Shown: in pieces, positions 1-9,620 of the stretch
Numbering within the stretch: position 1 is the stretch's first letter
How the letters are laid out: each line of letters opens with the position of its first letter
Source of the DNA: Rattus norvegicus
Lineage: Eukaryota; Chordata; Mammalia; Rodentia; Muridae
NCBI RefSeq assembly: GCF_036323735.1
Contig: NC_086028.1
Location: 21,499,501-21,563,500 of the forward strand
Length of the DNA stretch: 64,000 bases
Direction of reading: 5' to 3'
Translations under genes and position numbers: made by a program
The notes under the pieces: model-generated
The model's input: the letters and a program-made list of their open reading frames with translations, nothing else
Told to the model about the DNA's origin: nothing
Database searches by the model: none

Positions 1-356
1 TGATGTTGATTACTGATTAGCCTCATGGGTCTTGCTGCTAGAGATGGGAGATTCTCTCGGATTATCCAGGTAGTTTCCTCTGTGGAGAAATATTCCTAGC
101 TTCATTCAAACAGAATATATTAATAACAGAAGGCCAAAAAAATGTCTTCACATTGCTGGTTTAAGCGATGGAGGGAGGGGCTTCAGCCCAAAAGATGCAG
201 GCAACGGTAGACTCTAGCAAAAGGAAGGGAGCAGTTTTCTCTGTCGAAACTGAAAGGGAATAGCACACCCTTGGATCTCAGGCTCTGGCCTGTGTAAGTC
301 CACTTCTGCCCCCGGAAGCACAGCCACATTAACTGTGCACACTGCAGGTCCAGGGA
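1..356. other. Unique sequence, no gene recognised
   Basis: No repeat or coding signal is recognised. An exact interferon-stimulated-response-type core GAAACTGAAA lies at 246-255; in isolation this is a weak signal. Confidence 0.4.
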
Positions 357-520
357 GGGCAGAGTAGTGGCGCACACCTTTAGTCCCAGCACTTAGGGGA
401 CAGGGACAGGTAGGTTTCTGTGAGTTCGAGGCCACCCTGGTCAGAGTGAATTCCAGGATAGCTAGGGCAACACAGGAAAACCCTGTTTCCAAAAAACCAA
501 ACCAACTAACCAAACAAATA
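357..520 (+). repeat. B1 SINE
   Basis: A 7SL-derived B1 in sense orientation. Diagnostic pieces in order are GTGGCGCACACCTTTAGTCC, CCCAGCACTTAG, GAGTTCGAGGCCACCCTGG, GTGAATTCCAGGATAGC and AACCCTGTTTCC, followed by an A/C-rich tail. The body is moderately diverged. An ID element follows directly after the tail. Confidence 0.88.
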
Positions 521-521
521 A

Positions 522-645
522 GTGTACACTTTGGTTCTTTTTTTTTTTTTTTTTTTCGGAGCTGGGGACCGAACCCAGGGCCTTGCGCTTCCTAGGCAAG
601 CCCTCTACCACTGAGCTAAATCCCCAACCCCATGTGTACACTTTG
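522..645. repeat. 12 bp target-site duplication flanking the ID insertion
   Basis: GTGTACACTTTG occurs at 522-533 and 634-645. It delimits the L1-mobilised ID insertion exactly. Confidence 0.9.
534..633 (-). repeat. ID element (BC1-type tRNA-derived SINE), near consensus
   Basis: Read on the minus strand this starts GGGGTTGGGGATTTAGCTCA, with an intact pol III A box (TAGCTCAGTGG) and B box (GGTTCGGTCCC), and ends in CAGCTCCG plus an A tail of more than 15 (the T run at 538-556). The same 12 bases, GTGTACACTTTG, flank it at 522-533 and 634-645 as a perfect target-site duplication. A perfect duplication and near-consensus body argue for a recent, rat-lineage insertion. It lacks the unique 3' region of the BC1 RNA gene, so it is a dispersed copy. 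Confidence 0.95.
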
Positions 646-718
646 AAGCCAACATTTGTGGCATTCTGTCGCAACAGCGATGCTGAAATTAATGCCCGTG
701 ACTTTTAGTTGTTTTTGG

Positions 719-783
719 CACAAAACAAACAAACAAACAAACAAACAAAACAAAACAAAACAAAACCAAAAAAAAAAAAAAAA
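719..783 (+). repeat. (CAAA)n/(CAAAA)n/A-rich simple repeat
   Basis: Tetramer and pentamer units run into pure A. This may be the tail of an eroded retroposon, but the upstream sequence does not match a family I know. Confidence 0.85.
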
Positions 784-887
784 CCACTCTGAAATGCTTC
801 ACCGCTATTTATCAGTGATACAATGCACTTATAAAACTTTCCTGAATGATAATAATGGACCATAGGAACCAATTTTAAAATTAGGAG

Positions 888-895
888 TGACGTCA
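888..895. promoter_or_regulatory. Perfect CRE palindrome TGACGTCA
   Basis: The full 8-base cAMP-response element is the CREB/ATF site. A single site in unique noncoding DNA; no promoter context is visible. Confidence 0.25.
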
Positions 896-1689
896 AGCAA
901 ATAATGAACAAAAGGCCTCCAGGCCCGCAAGGTTCTCCATCTCACAGCCTATCAGATTAAGAGAAAGCTGGCGTATTAACATGCTTTTAAAAGTTAAGTA
1001 ATTGGGCAACTAAAACACGGGTTTCTATGCTAAATATGCGTGCTTGCTTCCACTAAGATGCCATTTGCTGTAGTTTACTGTAGGCTTCGTCCTAGCACAG
1101 CACACACTCAGCTTCTTTCTCTTCTTGGTAATGCATGTTACATGCGAGTAACTAAGGGAGTTTAAAGCAATGTTATAGCATGTAAATAACAATAAATCAC
1201 CTCCCCCTCCTCCAAGCTTCCACTTTCACTCAAAAGTGCTAATATTAGCCCAATACCTCTACTTAAATTATGGCCTCCCATTCAACCAGAGAGTATACAT
1301 TATTCTTGTGCTCTCTCTTGAATGCGCTGCCTAAGAAGACGCACCGAGATAAATAAACGCAATATTTCAGAGGAGGAAAAAAAACGCAGGCGAACAGAAT
1401 CCGTTTACAAATACAGCAATCAGACACCAGCATCTGCTATAACTACTTACTTATAAGAGGGGGTGGGGAGACTCACTTAAGTATCCACAATAAATTCACT
1501 CCGGCAAATGCACTGAATTCCTTCCAAGGAAAAGGCTGCACTCACATCCCAGCATACAGATGAGACCTCTTAGACTTGTCATTCCATCTATAACTGGGAA
1601 CTAGAATATTCTTTGGTTTCATCACCCATCAGACTGCCTAGCTGGGTTCTCTGTCACTATGTTTTCTTCTATTCTCTCTCTCTTTTTCT

Positions 1690-1835
1690 GCATATATATA
1701 TATACATATACATATACACATATATATGTGTGTATATATACATATATGCACACACATAATGTGCATATATTCATAATATTCATAATATATCTTCATAATA
1801 TATGCATATGTCTATAATATATGCACACATATATT
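1690..1835. repeat. (TA)n/(CATA)n low-complexity tract
   Basis: Degenerate TATA, CATA and short CA steps throughout. Several short self-complementary runs are present. Confidence 0.8.
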
Positions 1836-2150
1836 AAATAGGCTTGGGTCAGTTTTATTTTTCACTGTTTTTGTTATCAAACTTAAGGTTAACTAAGTCT
1901 GCTATTAGCTTATAGGTAGTAATATTCCACTAAAAATTAATTCATATGGAAAATACCAGGTTAGAAGCTGCTTCTTCATGTTTTTGGAACATTGGTAACA
2001 TGCAGAGTCAGTCACTTTGTGGAAAACTGGTTTGGTAATGCCTTCCCTGTGGGGACTTGGGAATACTTTGCAACAGACAAGCTTTTGAAAACTGGCCAGA
2101 TGTGGGGCTTCATCAGATGGTCAGGATGCAGAATGTCCCTTACTGAAGGA

Positions 2151-2530
2151 CAGTTATCCCTTATGGAAAATGCAATCATTAGTCATAGTTTGTGGGGGAC
2201 TGGTTCCAGGGACTCTCTGGGAGTCCAACATCTATGGGTGCCCACTACCTTCAAACACAATGACAATGTTTTCCCAAAACCAGTGGGCCTCCTTGCAGAT
2301 GCTGGGTGTCCTTGGTGGATCATGTGCCATACCTAATATAGAATGAACAATACACAAGTAGTTGTATTATATTTTATGAAGACACAATGACGAAAGGGCT
2401 GCACGTATTAAATCACTCTGTGGAGTTTGTAAAGATGTTTATATCTTCCATATCTCCATTTCCTTGGCTGGTTGAATCCATGAATGTGGGGCCCATAGAC
2501 ATGTTGCCTGCAGGAACAGAGGCTGACTGT
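2151..2530 (-). mobile_element. Diverged Tigger-class (MER2-like) DNA transposon remnant
   Basis: Pieces matching the MER2 consensus appear in order: CAGTTATCCCTTATGG near the left end, GGGGGACTGGTTCCAGGGA at about 2193, GTTGTATTATATTTTATGAA at about 2362, ACAATGACGAAAGGGCTG, and GCTGGTTGAATCCATGAATG at about 2468, ending near GGCTGACTGT at 2521-2530. MER2 belongs to the pogo/Tigger group and is non-autonomous. Divergence is high and there are small insertions, as expected for an element older than the primate-rodent split. The 114-codon frame over its left part is a chance frame. Confidence 0.65.
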
Positions 2531-4529
2531 GCCGTACTACCAAGACATGAGGAACTCAGTATAAGAAACTTTTTGAGCAAGGGTCTTCAACGTGCATAGA
2601 TGACCTTCTGGGCCAGGACTTTTCTGCCTTAGGTGAGGGGTGGTTTGAAGGACTGACATGTACACATCAGGTCATTTAGAAGGATATCTGTTAGATGCCA
2701 GTAACACTTTGCCATTCAAACACAACAATAAAACCACCTCTGGATACAAGGTCTTTGGTGAGGTGGGGAGTGGGCAATGCCATCTCCACTTGACTGAGAA
2801 CCTGCTTTGTAAATACCTGCTGGGGCAGGCTAAAAGCTTTCTTTTGCGTAGCCTACTGCAAATGTTCTGGTTGCTGGATTTTATACTTTTGGCTAGTTAG
2901 AACACTACGCTTCTACACTAGCCATAGTCAGACAATTACTGCCTCTCATTCTGCACTCACTCTCGACTCTAACATTCATCTCACCTTGTCCCTCCTCAGA
3001 AACACAGTCCCTCCCTCTGGAAACCCAGCTCCAGATGTTCAAAGCTTCCCTCTGGTCTCGAGAAGTATCTGAACTCAAACCCTTAGGGCATTTCCCCATT
3101 CCAAGAGCTGTCCTAAAATCTTAATTCTTGCCCCCAAAGAGCATCTTTTCTATTTAGTCCTTCGAGACATGTCGCTGAAGCCAGGGGGAACGATCCAAGG
3201 AAAGGACATGGCATCATGGGGACTTCATAAGCTTGTAGGCCAATCCGATTCAAAAAGTGGCCCCAGTGCAAATCTCCCTGGAAAGCTGATTCACTAGCAA
3301 TGGGATCTCTACCTCACAGCTCCCCTCTTCTCTTCGACATCACTGTGTTTCCCACCCGTTCCTACGCTCTTTGGTGAATCCCTCCCATCTTTCTTCAGGA
3401 TGCTGTACTGTGTAAAGAGGCATTACAAGCCCCCACACTGGGAATGCTAGAAACTCTTGTCAGGATTTCATTGGGGACGACACCTCCTCACCGATAGCCT
3501 GTGTTTCACAAGGTTTGTCTTTAACTCGTATGCAAATAAGATCAAATGGGGTGGAGTCTCACCATGGTGCAGATTAAAGAAGCTGGAATTCAGAGAGGTT
3601 GAAACATCACTGGTAAACAGATTGGCAGATGGTTACAAAGGGGGGGGGGGGAAGATTCGAACTGCAGATGTGGTTTACATAGTTTCCTAACTGGAGCCGC
3701 TCGACGATGCTTGAACATTGGCTTATCTTAAAATTTACATAAATCCTGATCTATAAACTCATATTTTTCCATTGTGCAATGGACACGAGAGTTCAGAGGC
3801 CAATCCTCACGTGTCTTGTCTAGGAAACTACAAGGTTAGTCTTGTTTCTTACACAGGCTTAGGTGACCCTGGGGCTGTGCAATATCACCAACACTTGTCC
3901 TCAGTGTGATCATTGAGACTCTTCTCAGTGACTTCATGTGCTCCGTCTTCCTGAGGGAGAGGGCATTGTTGTGGAGATATGGACTGAGCCACGGAGCAAC
4001 TGTGACTCATCCCTCACTAGCCTTTCTCTGAGGCTCAGGAATAGGACATAATTTATCAGACAATGAGCTGGCCTCTGTTTTACATGGGCCCTTGAGGTGT
4101 GGATGTGGAGAGTGGAGTTGCTCAGAAAAAAAAATGTCAAAACACACCAAAGCAAACTGGTCCCAGCCCCTGTGTGCTTTTCTCTGGAGACAGAGTTTAA
4201 AAGTCCTTACGTTATGATGGGGGAGACCAACGTGTCTCACTGGGTCAGGAAATAATTAAAATACGATATCGAAAATCGAGTTACTATTGGAATGCTAGAT
4301 GTTCAGACTTTTAGACTGATCCAGACCTGGGGGGGGGGATCACTGATATAATCTAAAAATGCTTTTGAGACTTAATGATGGTAACATCTTGAAACATAAG
4401 AAGTCAGAGAGTCAGTTTACAAACACAGGCCTAGATACTTTGAATCCAACTTAGGGCATGCTATATTGTTTTAGAACAGGGTTAGGGGAGTGTCTGTGAG
4501 TCAGTGGACACAGTTCCTGCCCCCACAGA
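2531..4529. other. Unique sequence
   Basis: No gene and no repeat recognised. Short G-runs (G10 at about 3640, G9 at about 4331) are the only simple features. Open frames here are below 80 codons and look like chance. Confidence 0.45.
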
Positions 4530-4625
4530 CATGACAGTCCTTATTCGCTTTTATCCCCACTTGTAGATCCAGAAACTGAGACTCAGAGAGGCTCACCAAA
4601 GTCACGGAGCCTGCCAATCATACAG
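4530..4625 (+). repeat. MIR SINE fragment
   Basis: The MIR core motif is recognisable in CAGAAACTGAGACTCAGAGA, followed by GGCTCACCAAAGTCACGGAG, which corresponds to the gagaggttaagt / tcacacagc part of the consensus. Confidence 0.7.
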
Positions 4626-4766
4626 CTTTCATTACCGTCGGGAGCTCATTCTGAGGGTCACGTTCCTTTCCTTTACTAAGTCCATCAGCCAGGAAGGAAA
4701 AATCCTGCTTCCTCAAGAACCAGAAAAAAAAAAAGGACTTTTGAATTACTAATAAAAAAACCTCCA

Positions 4767-4880
4767 GGGGCTGGGGATTTAGCTCAGTGGTAGAGTGCTT
4801 ACCTAGGAAGTGCAAGGCCCTGGGTTCGGTCCCCAGCTCCGAAAAAAAGAACCAAAAAAAAAAAAAAAAAAAAAAAAAAA
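4767..4880 (+). repeat. ID element (BC1-type SINE), near consensus
   Basis: Starts GGGGCTGGGGATTTAGCTCA. It carries an A box (TAGCTCAGTGG) and B box (GGTTCGGTCCC) and ends with CCCAGCTCCG and a long A-rich tail, including an A run of more than 20. An A-rich stretch plus CCTCCA occurs just before the element (4754-4766) and just after the tail (about 4874-4886), so a target-site duplication of about 13 bases is likely, though the A tail blurs its start. It looks young. Confidence 0.94.
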
Positions 4881-5429
4881 CCTCCAAAAAGACGAATAGC
4901 AGAAGACACCAGCTACCATGGATAGGCCTTCGCAGAGGCAAATAATTCAGAGCACGAAGAACGCGCTGATGACGTCATCCAGACGCGACTCTCGGGCTAT
5001 TTCAGGCTGTCGGAGACTATGCTCAACCTCTTTCTAAGACGTCTCGGAGAATTTCACATGAGGGAAGGGGTATCCGTTTGGGGTTCGAGCTTATGCAGCA
5101 TTCAAAATACTAATCGAAGGGCAAGTTAAAAACCGTGCGGCTGAGTGGTCTGGGTAGTGCGGGACAACGTGCAAAAGCTGACTAAATGGTGCTGCATGTA
5201 AATGTTACTCACCAGATAACACGGAGGGCTTCCTAGCAATCTGAGTCTCCTGGTAAAGGCTTGCTAAGGGAGTTTACACAATGAACAGGTCTCTCCACAC
5301 CCACCTTGCTGGCCACTGGACTCCCAGGGATTCAAGTGAAGCCAAGAGCTCTATTTTATTTTTGACAGTTTCAGTGGCAGCTGGTCAACTCACTTCACTT
5401 ATTAAAAACATAAATAAACCACAGTATTC
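4881..5429. other. Unique sequence with a CpG- and CRE-containing patch
   Basis: From about 4940 to 5065 CpG dinucleotides are unusually dense for this window, and 4970-4977 is a perfect CRE. Otherwise unique. Confidence 0.5.
4970..4977. promoter_or_regulatory. Perfect CRE palindrome in a CpG cluster
   Basis: The context is GATGACGTCATCC, the extended CREB/ATF consensus. A half-site GACGTC follows near 5039. About ten CpGs fall in roughly 120 bases. CREB binding to this motif is established; activity here is inference. Confidence 0.35.
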
Positions 5430-5454
5430 ATTTATTTATTTATTTATTTATTTA
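5430..5454 (+). repeat. (ATTT)n microsatellite
   Basis: About six near-perfect TTTA/ATTT units. Confidence 0.9.
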
Positions 5455-6136
5455 CGTGGAAAAAATCACTTTCCTACCTTTCTTACCCCTGGCACATAGT
5501 GCATTCTAAGGGTCCCCTGCCCCAAAGGGCTATAATCTAGAAGTTATATAAATATTGACAGGAAAAGCCGATGATGAGTGCAGTGGCTGTTAATTCCAAC
5601 TGGCATCAGCCCATTGCTGATGAAAACTTGGATCTTGGTGGAAGCTCTCAGATGAAAGGCCCTGGAGTGATGTGTATTTCACAGACACGACAGGACAAGG
5701 GGAGGTAGGAGATGAAAGCCAGAGCAGACAGAGGAGCAGATTGTTGGAGAATGCTAAAGAGATGCCTTGGGACCCTCCAAATACAGCCTTCCCGTCATCC
5801 TTGACCCCGTGGGTCTTGTACTCAAGGCTGCATGACAGGATCCACCGCTTTCACTAAAGGACCTCCATGCTTTTCTGTGCTTGTGGGCGAAGGTGGGAAG
5901 AGTCTGTCACATTCCTGTGTGGCCCAGCAGGACCCCCAAGCTGGCAGCACAAGGTGTTGACTGACTGTGGGTTTGTGCGACAGCTGGGAGAATTTTCTTT
6001 CACTCAAAGCTCTCTCTCCCCGCACTTCAGTTCCAGCAACAAGAAAGATGTGTCTGATCTCTGGGCTTTCATATTCCCTCCTCAAAACCATCCCATTAGA
6101 AATACTCGGCTGGGACTTCCGTGCTTACGGGCATGG
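5455..6136. other. Unique sequence
   Basis: No gene or repeat recognised. Overlapping frames of up to 99 codons on both strands at 5822-6166 show no domain and no splice-site support. Confidence 0.4.
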
Positions 6137-6345
6137 AGGGGCTGGCGAGATGGCTTAGTCAAGTAAATGCTGCTGCATAGCCATGGGGACCTGAGTTCAA
6201 TCTCCAGGACCCATGTGGAACGTCAAGCATGGTCTTATGTGCTTGTAATCTCAGAAGTTTGGTGACACGGACGGGGGGAGGCGTGGAGCTCACTGGCTAG
6301 CAAGCCTGACCTAATTGTCTAGTCCCAATGAAAGACTGAAAAATC
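6137..6345 (+). repeat. B4-like tRNA-derived SINE
   Basis: Starts GGGGCTGGCGAGATGGCTTA. A B-box-like segment (ACCTGAGTTCAATCTCCAGG) and a CCCATGTGGAACGTCAAGCA segment follow. The 3' half resembles the B1-derived part of B4/ID-B1 hybrids (TGTGCTTGTAATCTCAGAAG). The subfamily cannot be fixed by eye. Confidence 0.75.
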
Positions 6346-6940
6346 AATACAGACAAGCCGAAAAACGAACCAAACAAACGTGAAGTTACTTCACTTATGC
6401 TGATTACACAGACTCTGTATGCGAAAGCATGTGAAATTAATTGGGAATTTAAAATGGCTGTAACCATAGTACCTTCAGATGTGCTTTCTTAATAGGAAAG
6501 ATCTTGGTTGGATTTTGTGGCTGATTTCTGTACTTGGAACTATAAAGTCAAAATAGCTTATGGGTCAAGGCATCTGAAAACGGGCTGCTGTGGCAGAAAG
6601 GAGTGATTGGCCTACACCAGGTATGCTATTTGTATACTAGTCCTCTCTCATCCAGGCTCCTAGAAGCAACAGCAACAGTGAAGATGCCCTGAAAATACCC
6701 TAAGAAATGGGTGGTCATTTCCTTTCACAGGAATGTTTGGACCCATCATCCCAACTGTATTCTTTTGACCAATCCTCCTCCATTGTCAAAACAACATGTT
6801 TCTCCTGGTCCATCGGGCCAAGCTGAGTTCCTCCAGGTCTCCTCATCCTAACTCTCTCCATCATTTTCCATTGTACTCTGCACTCCGGGTACATCTTCCC
6901 AACCTTCCTTTCCAAGACTACAGATCTTTGAGGTCAAGGG

Positions 6941-6941
<1 letters not shown>
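6346..6941. other. Unique sequence
   Basis: No gene or repeat recognised. Confidence 0.4.

Positions 6942-7006
<65 letters not shown>
6942..7006. repeat. (TA)n microsatellite, about 32 uninterrupted units
   Basis: Pure TA alternation with no interruption. It is self-complementary and able to extrude as a cruciform. Confidence 0.97.
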
Positions 7007-7009
<3 letters not shown>

Positions 7010-7737
7010 GACTCTCTCTGTATCCAGAATCTCACACTGAGTCTCATTAACTAAATGACAGAGTCTTCTGTTTAGAAAGCTGAGGAGTAGGTTTGAACAG
7101 AGAACACCCATTCGCACCCCCATAAGCTATCTTGGAAGCCGTTCCTCACCTGTCAAGCTTTCGGGATCCTACACATCTCACCTTAGATGCTGCATTGTGG
7201 GGCAGTGGAACGAGGTCCAGTGGTGTGTGCTTTAGGAGCAGAGAAAGGGTGGATGTAGGATGTAGAGAAAACCCTAACAGCCTCCCGGGTTTTGAGCCTA
7301 GGAAACGTCTGCTAAAATGTTTACCTCTGAAGTTGATATCCTTCATTTGTCAGACTGTAGGAAAAGCCATTTCCTTTTATAGTCACACACAACTCAATGA
7401 CGAAGACACACGCTGAAAAACATGCTTGTTAGGTGAGCTTGTCAGTATATGGCCATCTCATCCATACAACAACACTTGGTGTAGGCTAGTCACTCCATAT
7501 GGCCTCTTGATATAGCCAGAAGATGAGGTAAACACAAGGCACGTGAGGCTGATATTGTTGCAGTGTAGGGAACTGCTCATAGTAAACCCTTTCCAAATGT
7601 AGGGAAGAAGCACACTGTAAAATCTGAATTAGAAGTCAGGATGCAGAGCGGTCTCACAGTCCCGCATTATCAAGCACTGTCACTACACACAATGTCACCA
7701 AAGACGCCATAGAGGAGGGCATCATACTATGGCATCT
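7007..7737. other. Unique sequence
   Basis: No gene or repeat recognised. Confidence 0.4.
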
Positions 7738-8172
7738 GTGATGGCTACTTTCGGCTGTTAACTTGATACTATCTAGAGTCGCTCAAGAAGAGAACACGAA
7801 TGAGAAACTGCCTAGATCGGTTTTCGCCGTGAGCACATCCATGGTCTATGGCTATTACTTGGTTATATTAATCGAGGTGGAAAGACGTGCCCACCGTGGG
7901 TAGTAACATCCTCTAGACAGGAGATCCTGAGCCATTAGCTGTATGGAATATGACCCAAAAGCTAGTTGTATGTGAGTTAATATTCGTCCCTCTCTTCTGG
8001 ACTATGGGTTGAGTGTGACTAGTCATCTCAAATTCCTGCTACGTGACTTGCTTGCAATGTCATGCTGTCCTACTGTCATACTGTAACCTGGAACAATGAC
8101 CCAAAATCAACACTTTATCCCCTAAATTGTTTTAATCAGGAAATTTTATCATGGTAACAGAAACAATGTAGA
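7738..8172 (+). repeat. Old rodent interspersed repeat, family not named
   Basis: Starts GTGATGGCTACTTTCGGCTG and ends near CATGGTAACAGAAACAATGT. Between them are TAACTTGATACTATCTAGAG, GGTGGAAAGACGTGCCCACC and CCAAAATCAACACTTTATCC. The pattern (opening gtgatggcta...tcaacttga, a later ggtgggaagac, ending 'taaac..ttaa..cagcaaca') is one I recognise as a recurrent rodent repeat, possibly a non-autonomous LTR type, but I cannot name it safely. Confidence 0.45.
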
Positions 8173-8284
8173 CAACCTCACATCAACCCAGGTATAAATC
8201 ACAAGTCATTTTTTTTTTAACTCCATCACAAGTTTAAGAAACTGAGAGAGAAAACCCACATGCAAGGATAAAATTCAAAATATA

Positions 8285-8352
8285 CTGGGGGTGTAGCCTG
8301 ATGCTAGAACATGTACTTACCTATACCTAGATTCAATCCCAAGCACCAAATA
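8285..8352 (+). repeat. Diverged ID-like tRNA-derived SINE fragment
   Basis: Reads as CTGGGGGTGTAGCCTGATGC, then ACTTACCTATACCTAGATTC and CAATCCCAAGCACC, aligning with the ID body from A box to B box. It is old and has no intact tail. Confidence 0.6.
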
Positions 8353-9214
8353 ACGTCAAAGGAAACCAAACAGAAAATGATATGGGAATTACCATCATGT
8401 ATGAGACACACAGATGTTGCTACATGACCACATTTAGCTGTAGCTCAGAGTTAACCCGTGAATAACAGGTTTTGGTCTGTATACTGAGAGTGAGAAAATC
8501 TTGTGTTCAGAGACCAGAGATTCAAAACAAGAAGGTGGGACACACAGAACTGAGTAACTGAGTCAAGAGGCAGAGTCCACTTGCTCTAACTTTCTCTCTT
8601 TTCTAGTCACTTTGCAGAGAAGACACCTAACAAACAGAAGCAAAAGATCTGGTGAGGGACCAAGACCCTGTAGACACGCCACTTCCTTCTTGGCATTCAA
8701 GGGAGCAACTTTGAAACACCCTTGCCTCAGCTACAAAGAACAGTGTAACCCTGACTGGCTTAGGTGCTAGAACAAGAAAAATCAAGATGCTTTCATAAAG
8801 GAGCCAAAGAGAAAAAGGATCTGGGGCACATGGAAATCCCTACACACAGTTCCACTCCTGCTGATGGAGAAAAGGCTTCGTGAAACCTTCAATTCCATGC
8901 CCCTCGCTTATTACAACACAGGCAGCCAGTGTCAGAAGACAAGGCCAGCACGGCCCTCGCCTCCTCAGGGTTAAGCTTCAATGATTTGATGTTTCCTCTG
9001 CTCAGTCAGGTTATGAAAAACTTCCACATCTTGTGCACAGGACCGCTCATTCACTTGTGAAAAGATAAATCCAGGCTTTGCCACGAGAGGTGTCGTATTC
9101 ATAACAGTTCTGAACTATACCATGGGGGGGGGTGTCTCAGTATTAGGAACGTTGATGAGGAGAGAGGAAATGAGAAAGTGAAAGAGTAGAAGAAAAGGGC
9201 TAGGATGAGGGTGT
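8353..9214. other. Unique sequence
   Basis: No gene or repeat recognised. A G9 run lies near 9124. Confidence 0.4.
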
Positions 9215-9620
9215 GTGAACACGTCTTCATGCCTGTACATGTGTGTGCATACATATGTATACATGGATAGCTGCGAATCATACTTGTATGTGCATGCATA
9301 TACCCATGGTTGTATAATCATGATGATGTAGCATGTGTGTGTACTTGAGTTGTATGTGTGCATATGCGTATGTGTATGGGTATGGAGTGTGGATGTGCTG
9401 GATTTTCTGTTATACATACGTGCAAACTTGTATATACATGGGGCTATAAAGTATGCACATAGATTTGTGCACCTGAGTTTGTGGGTAGACGTGTGTGTGT
9501 GTGTGCGTGTGTGCATGCCTGAGTTTGTTGGTGTATATATGCACGTGTTTTCCTATGTGTGGGGGTATAGAATACATGCATACTGTGCTTAAGTCTGTGG
9601 GTGTGCTATGCCTGTGTGAA
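9215..9620 (+). repeat. Degenerate (TG)n/(TATG)n-rich region
   Basis: About 400 bases dominated by GTGTG, CATATG and TGCATAC words with frequent interruptions. The cysteine/valine- and threonine/histidine-rich frames over it are repeat translations. Confidence 0.7.

Larger units (their letters stand above)
646..1689. other. Unique sequence with an A-rich simple repeat and a CRE palindrome
   Basis: Contains a (CAAA)n to (CAAAA)n to A14 low-complexity tract at 719-783 and a perfect TGACGTCA palindrome at 888-895. No open frame looks coding and no interspersed repeat is recognised. Confidence 0.5.

Noticed and set aside
246..255. GAAACTGAAA as a functional ISRE
   Set aside because: The 10-mer is exact, but it is alone, with no promoter or conservation evidence.
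534..633. tRNA or BC1 RNA gene
   Set aside because: The body is ID/BC1-like, but it has no BC1 unique 3' region and is bracketed by a target-site duplication, so it is a SINE copy.
1992..2336. 114-codon plus-strand frame as a possible gene
   Set aside because: Runs into the Tigger fossil and has no domain.
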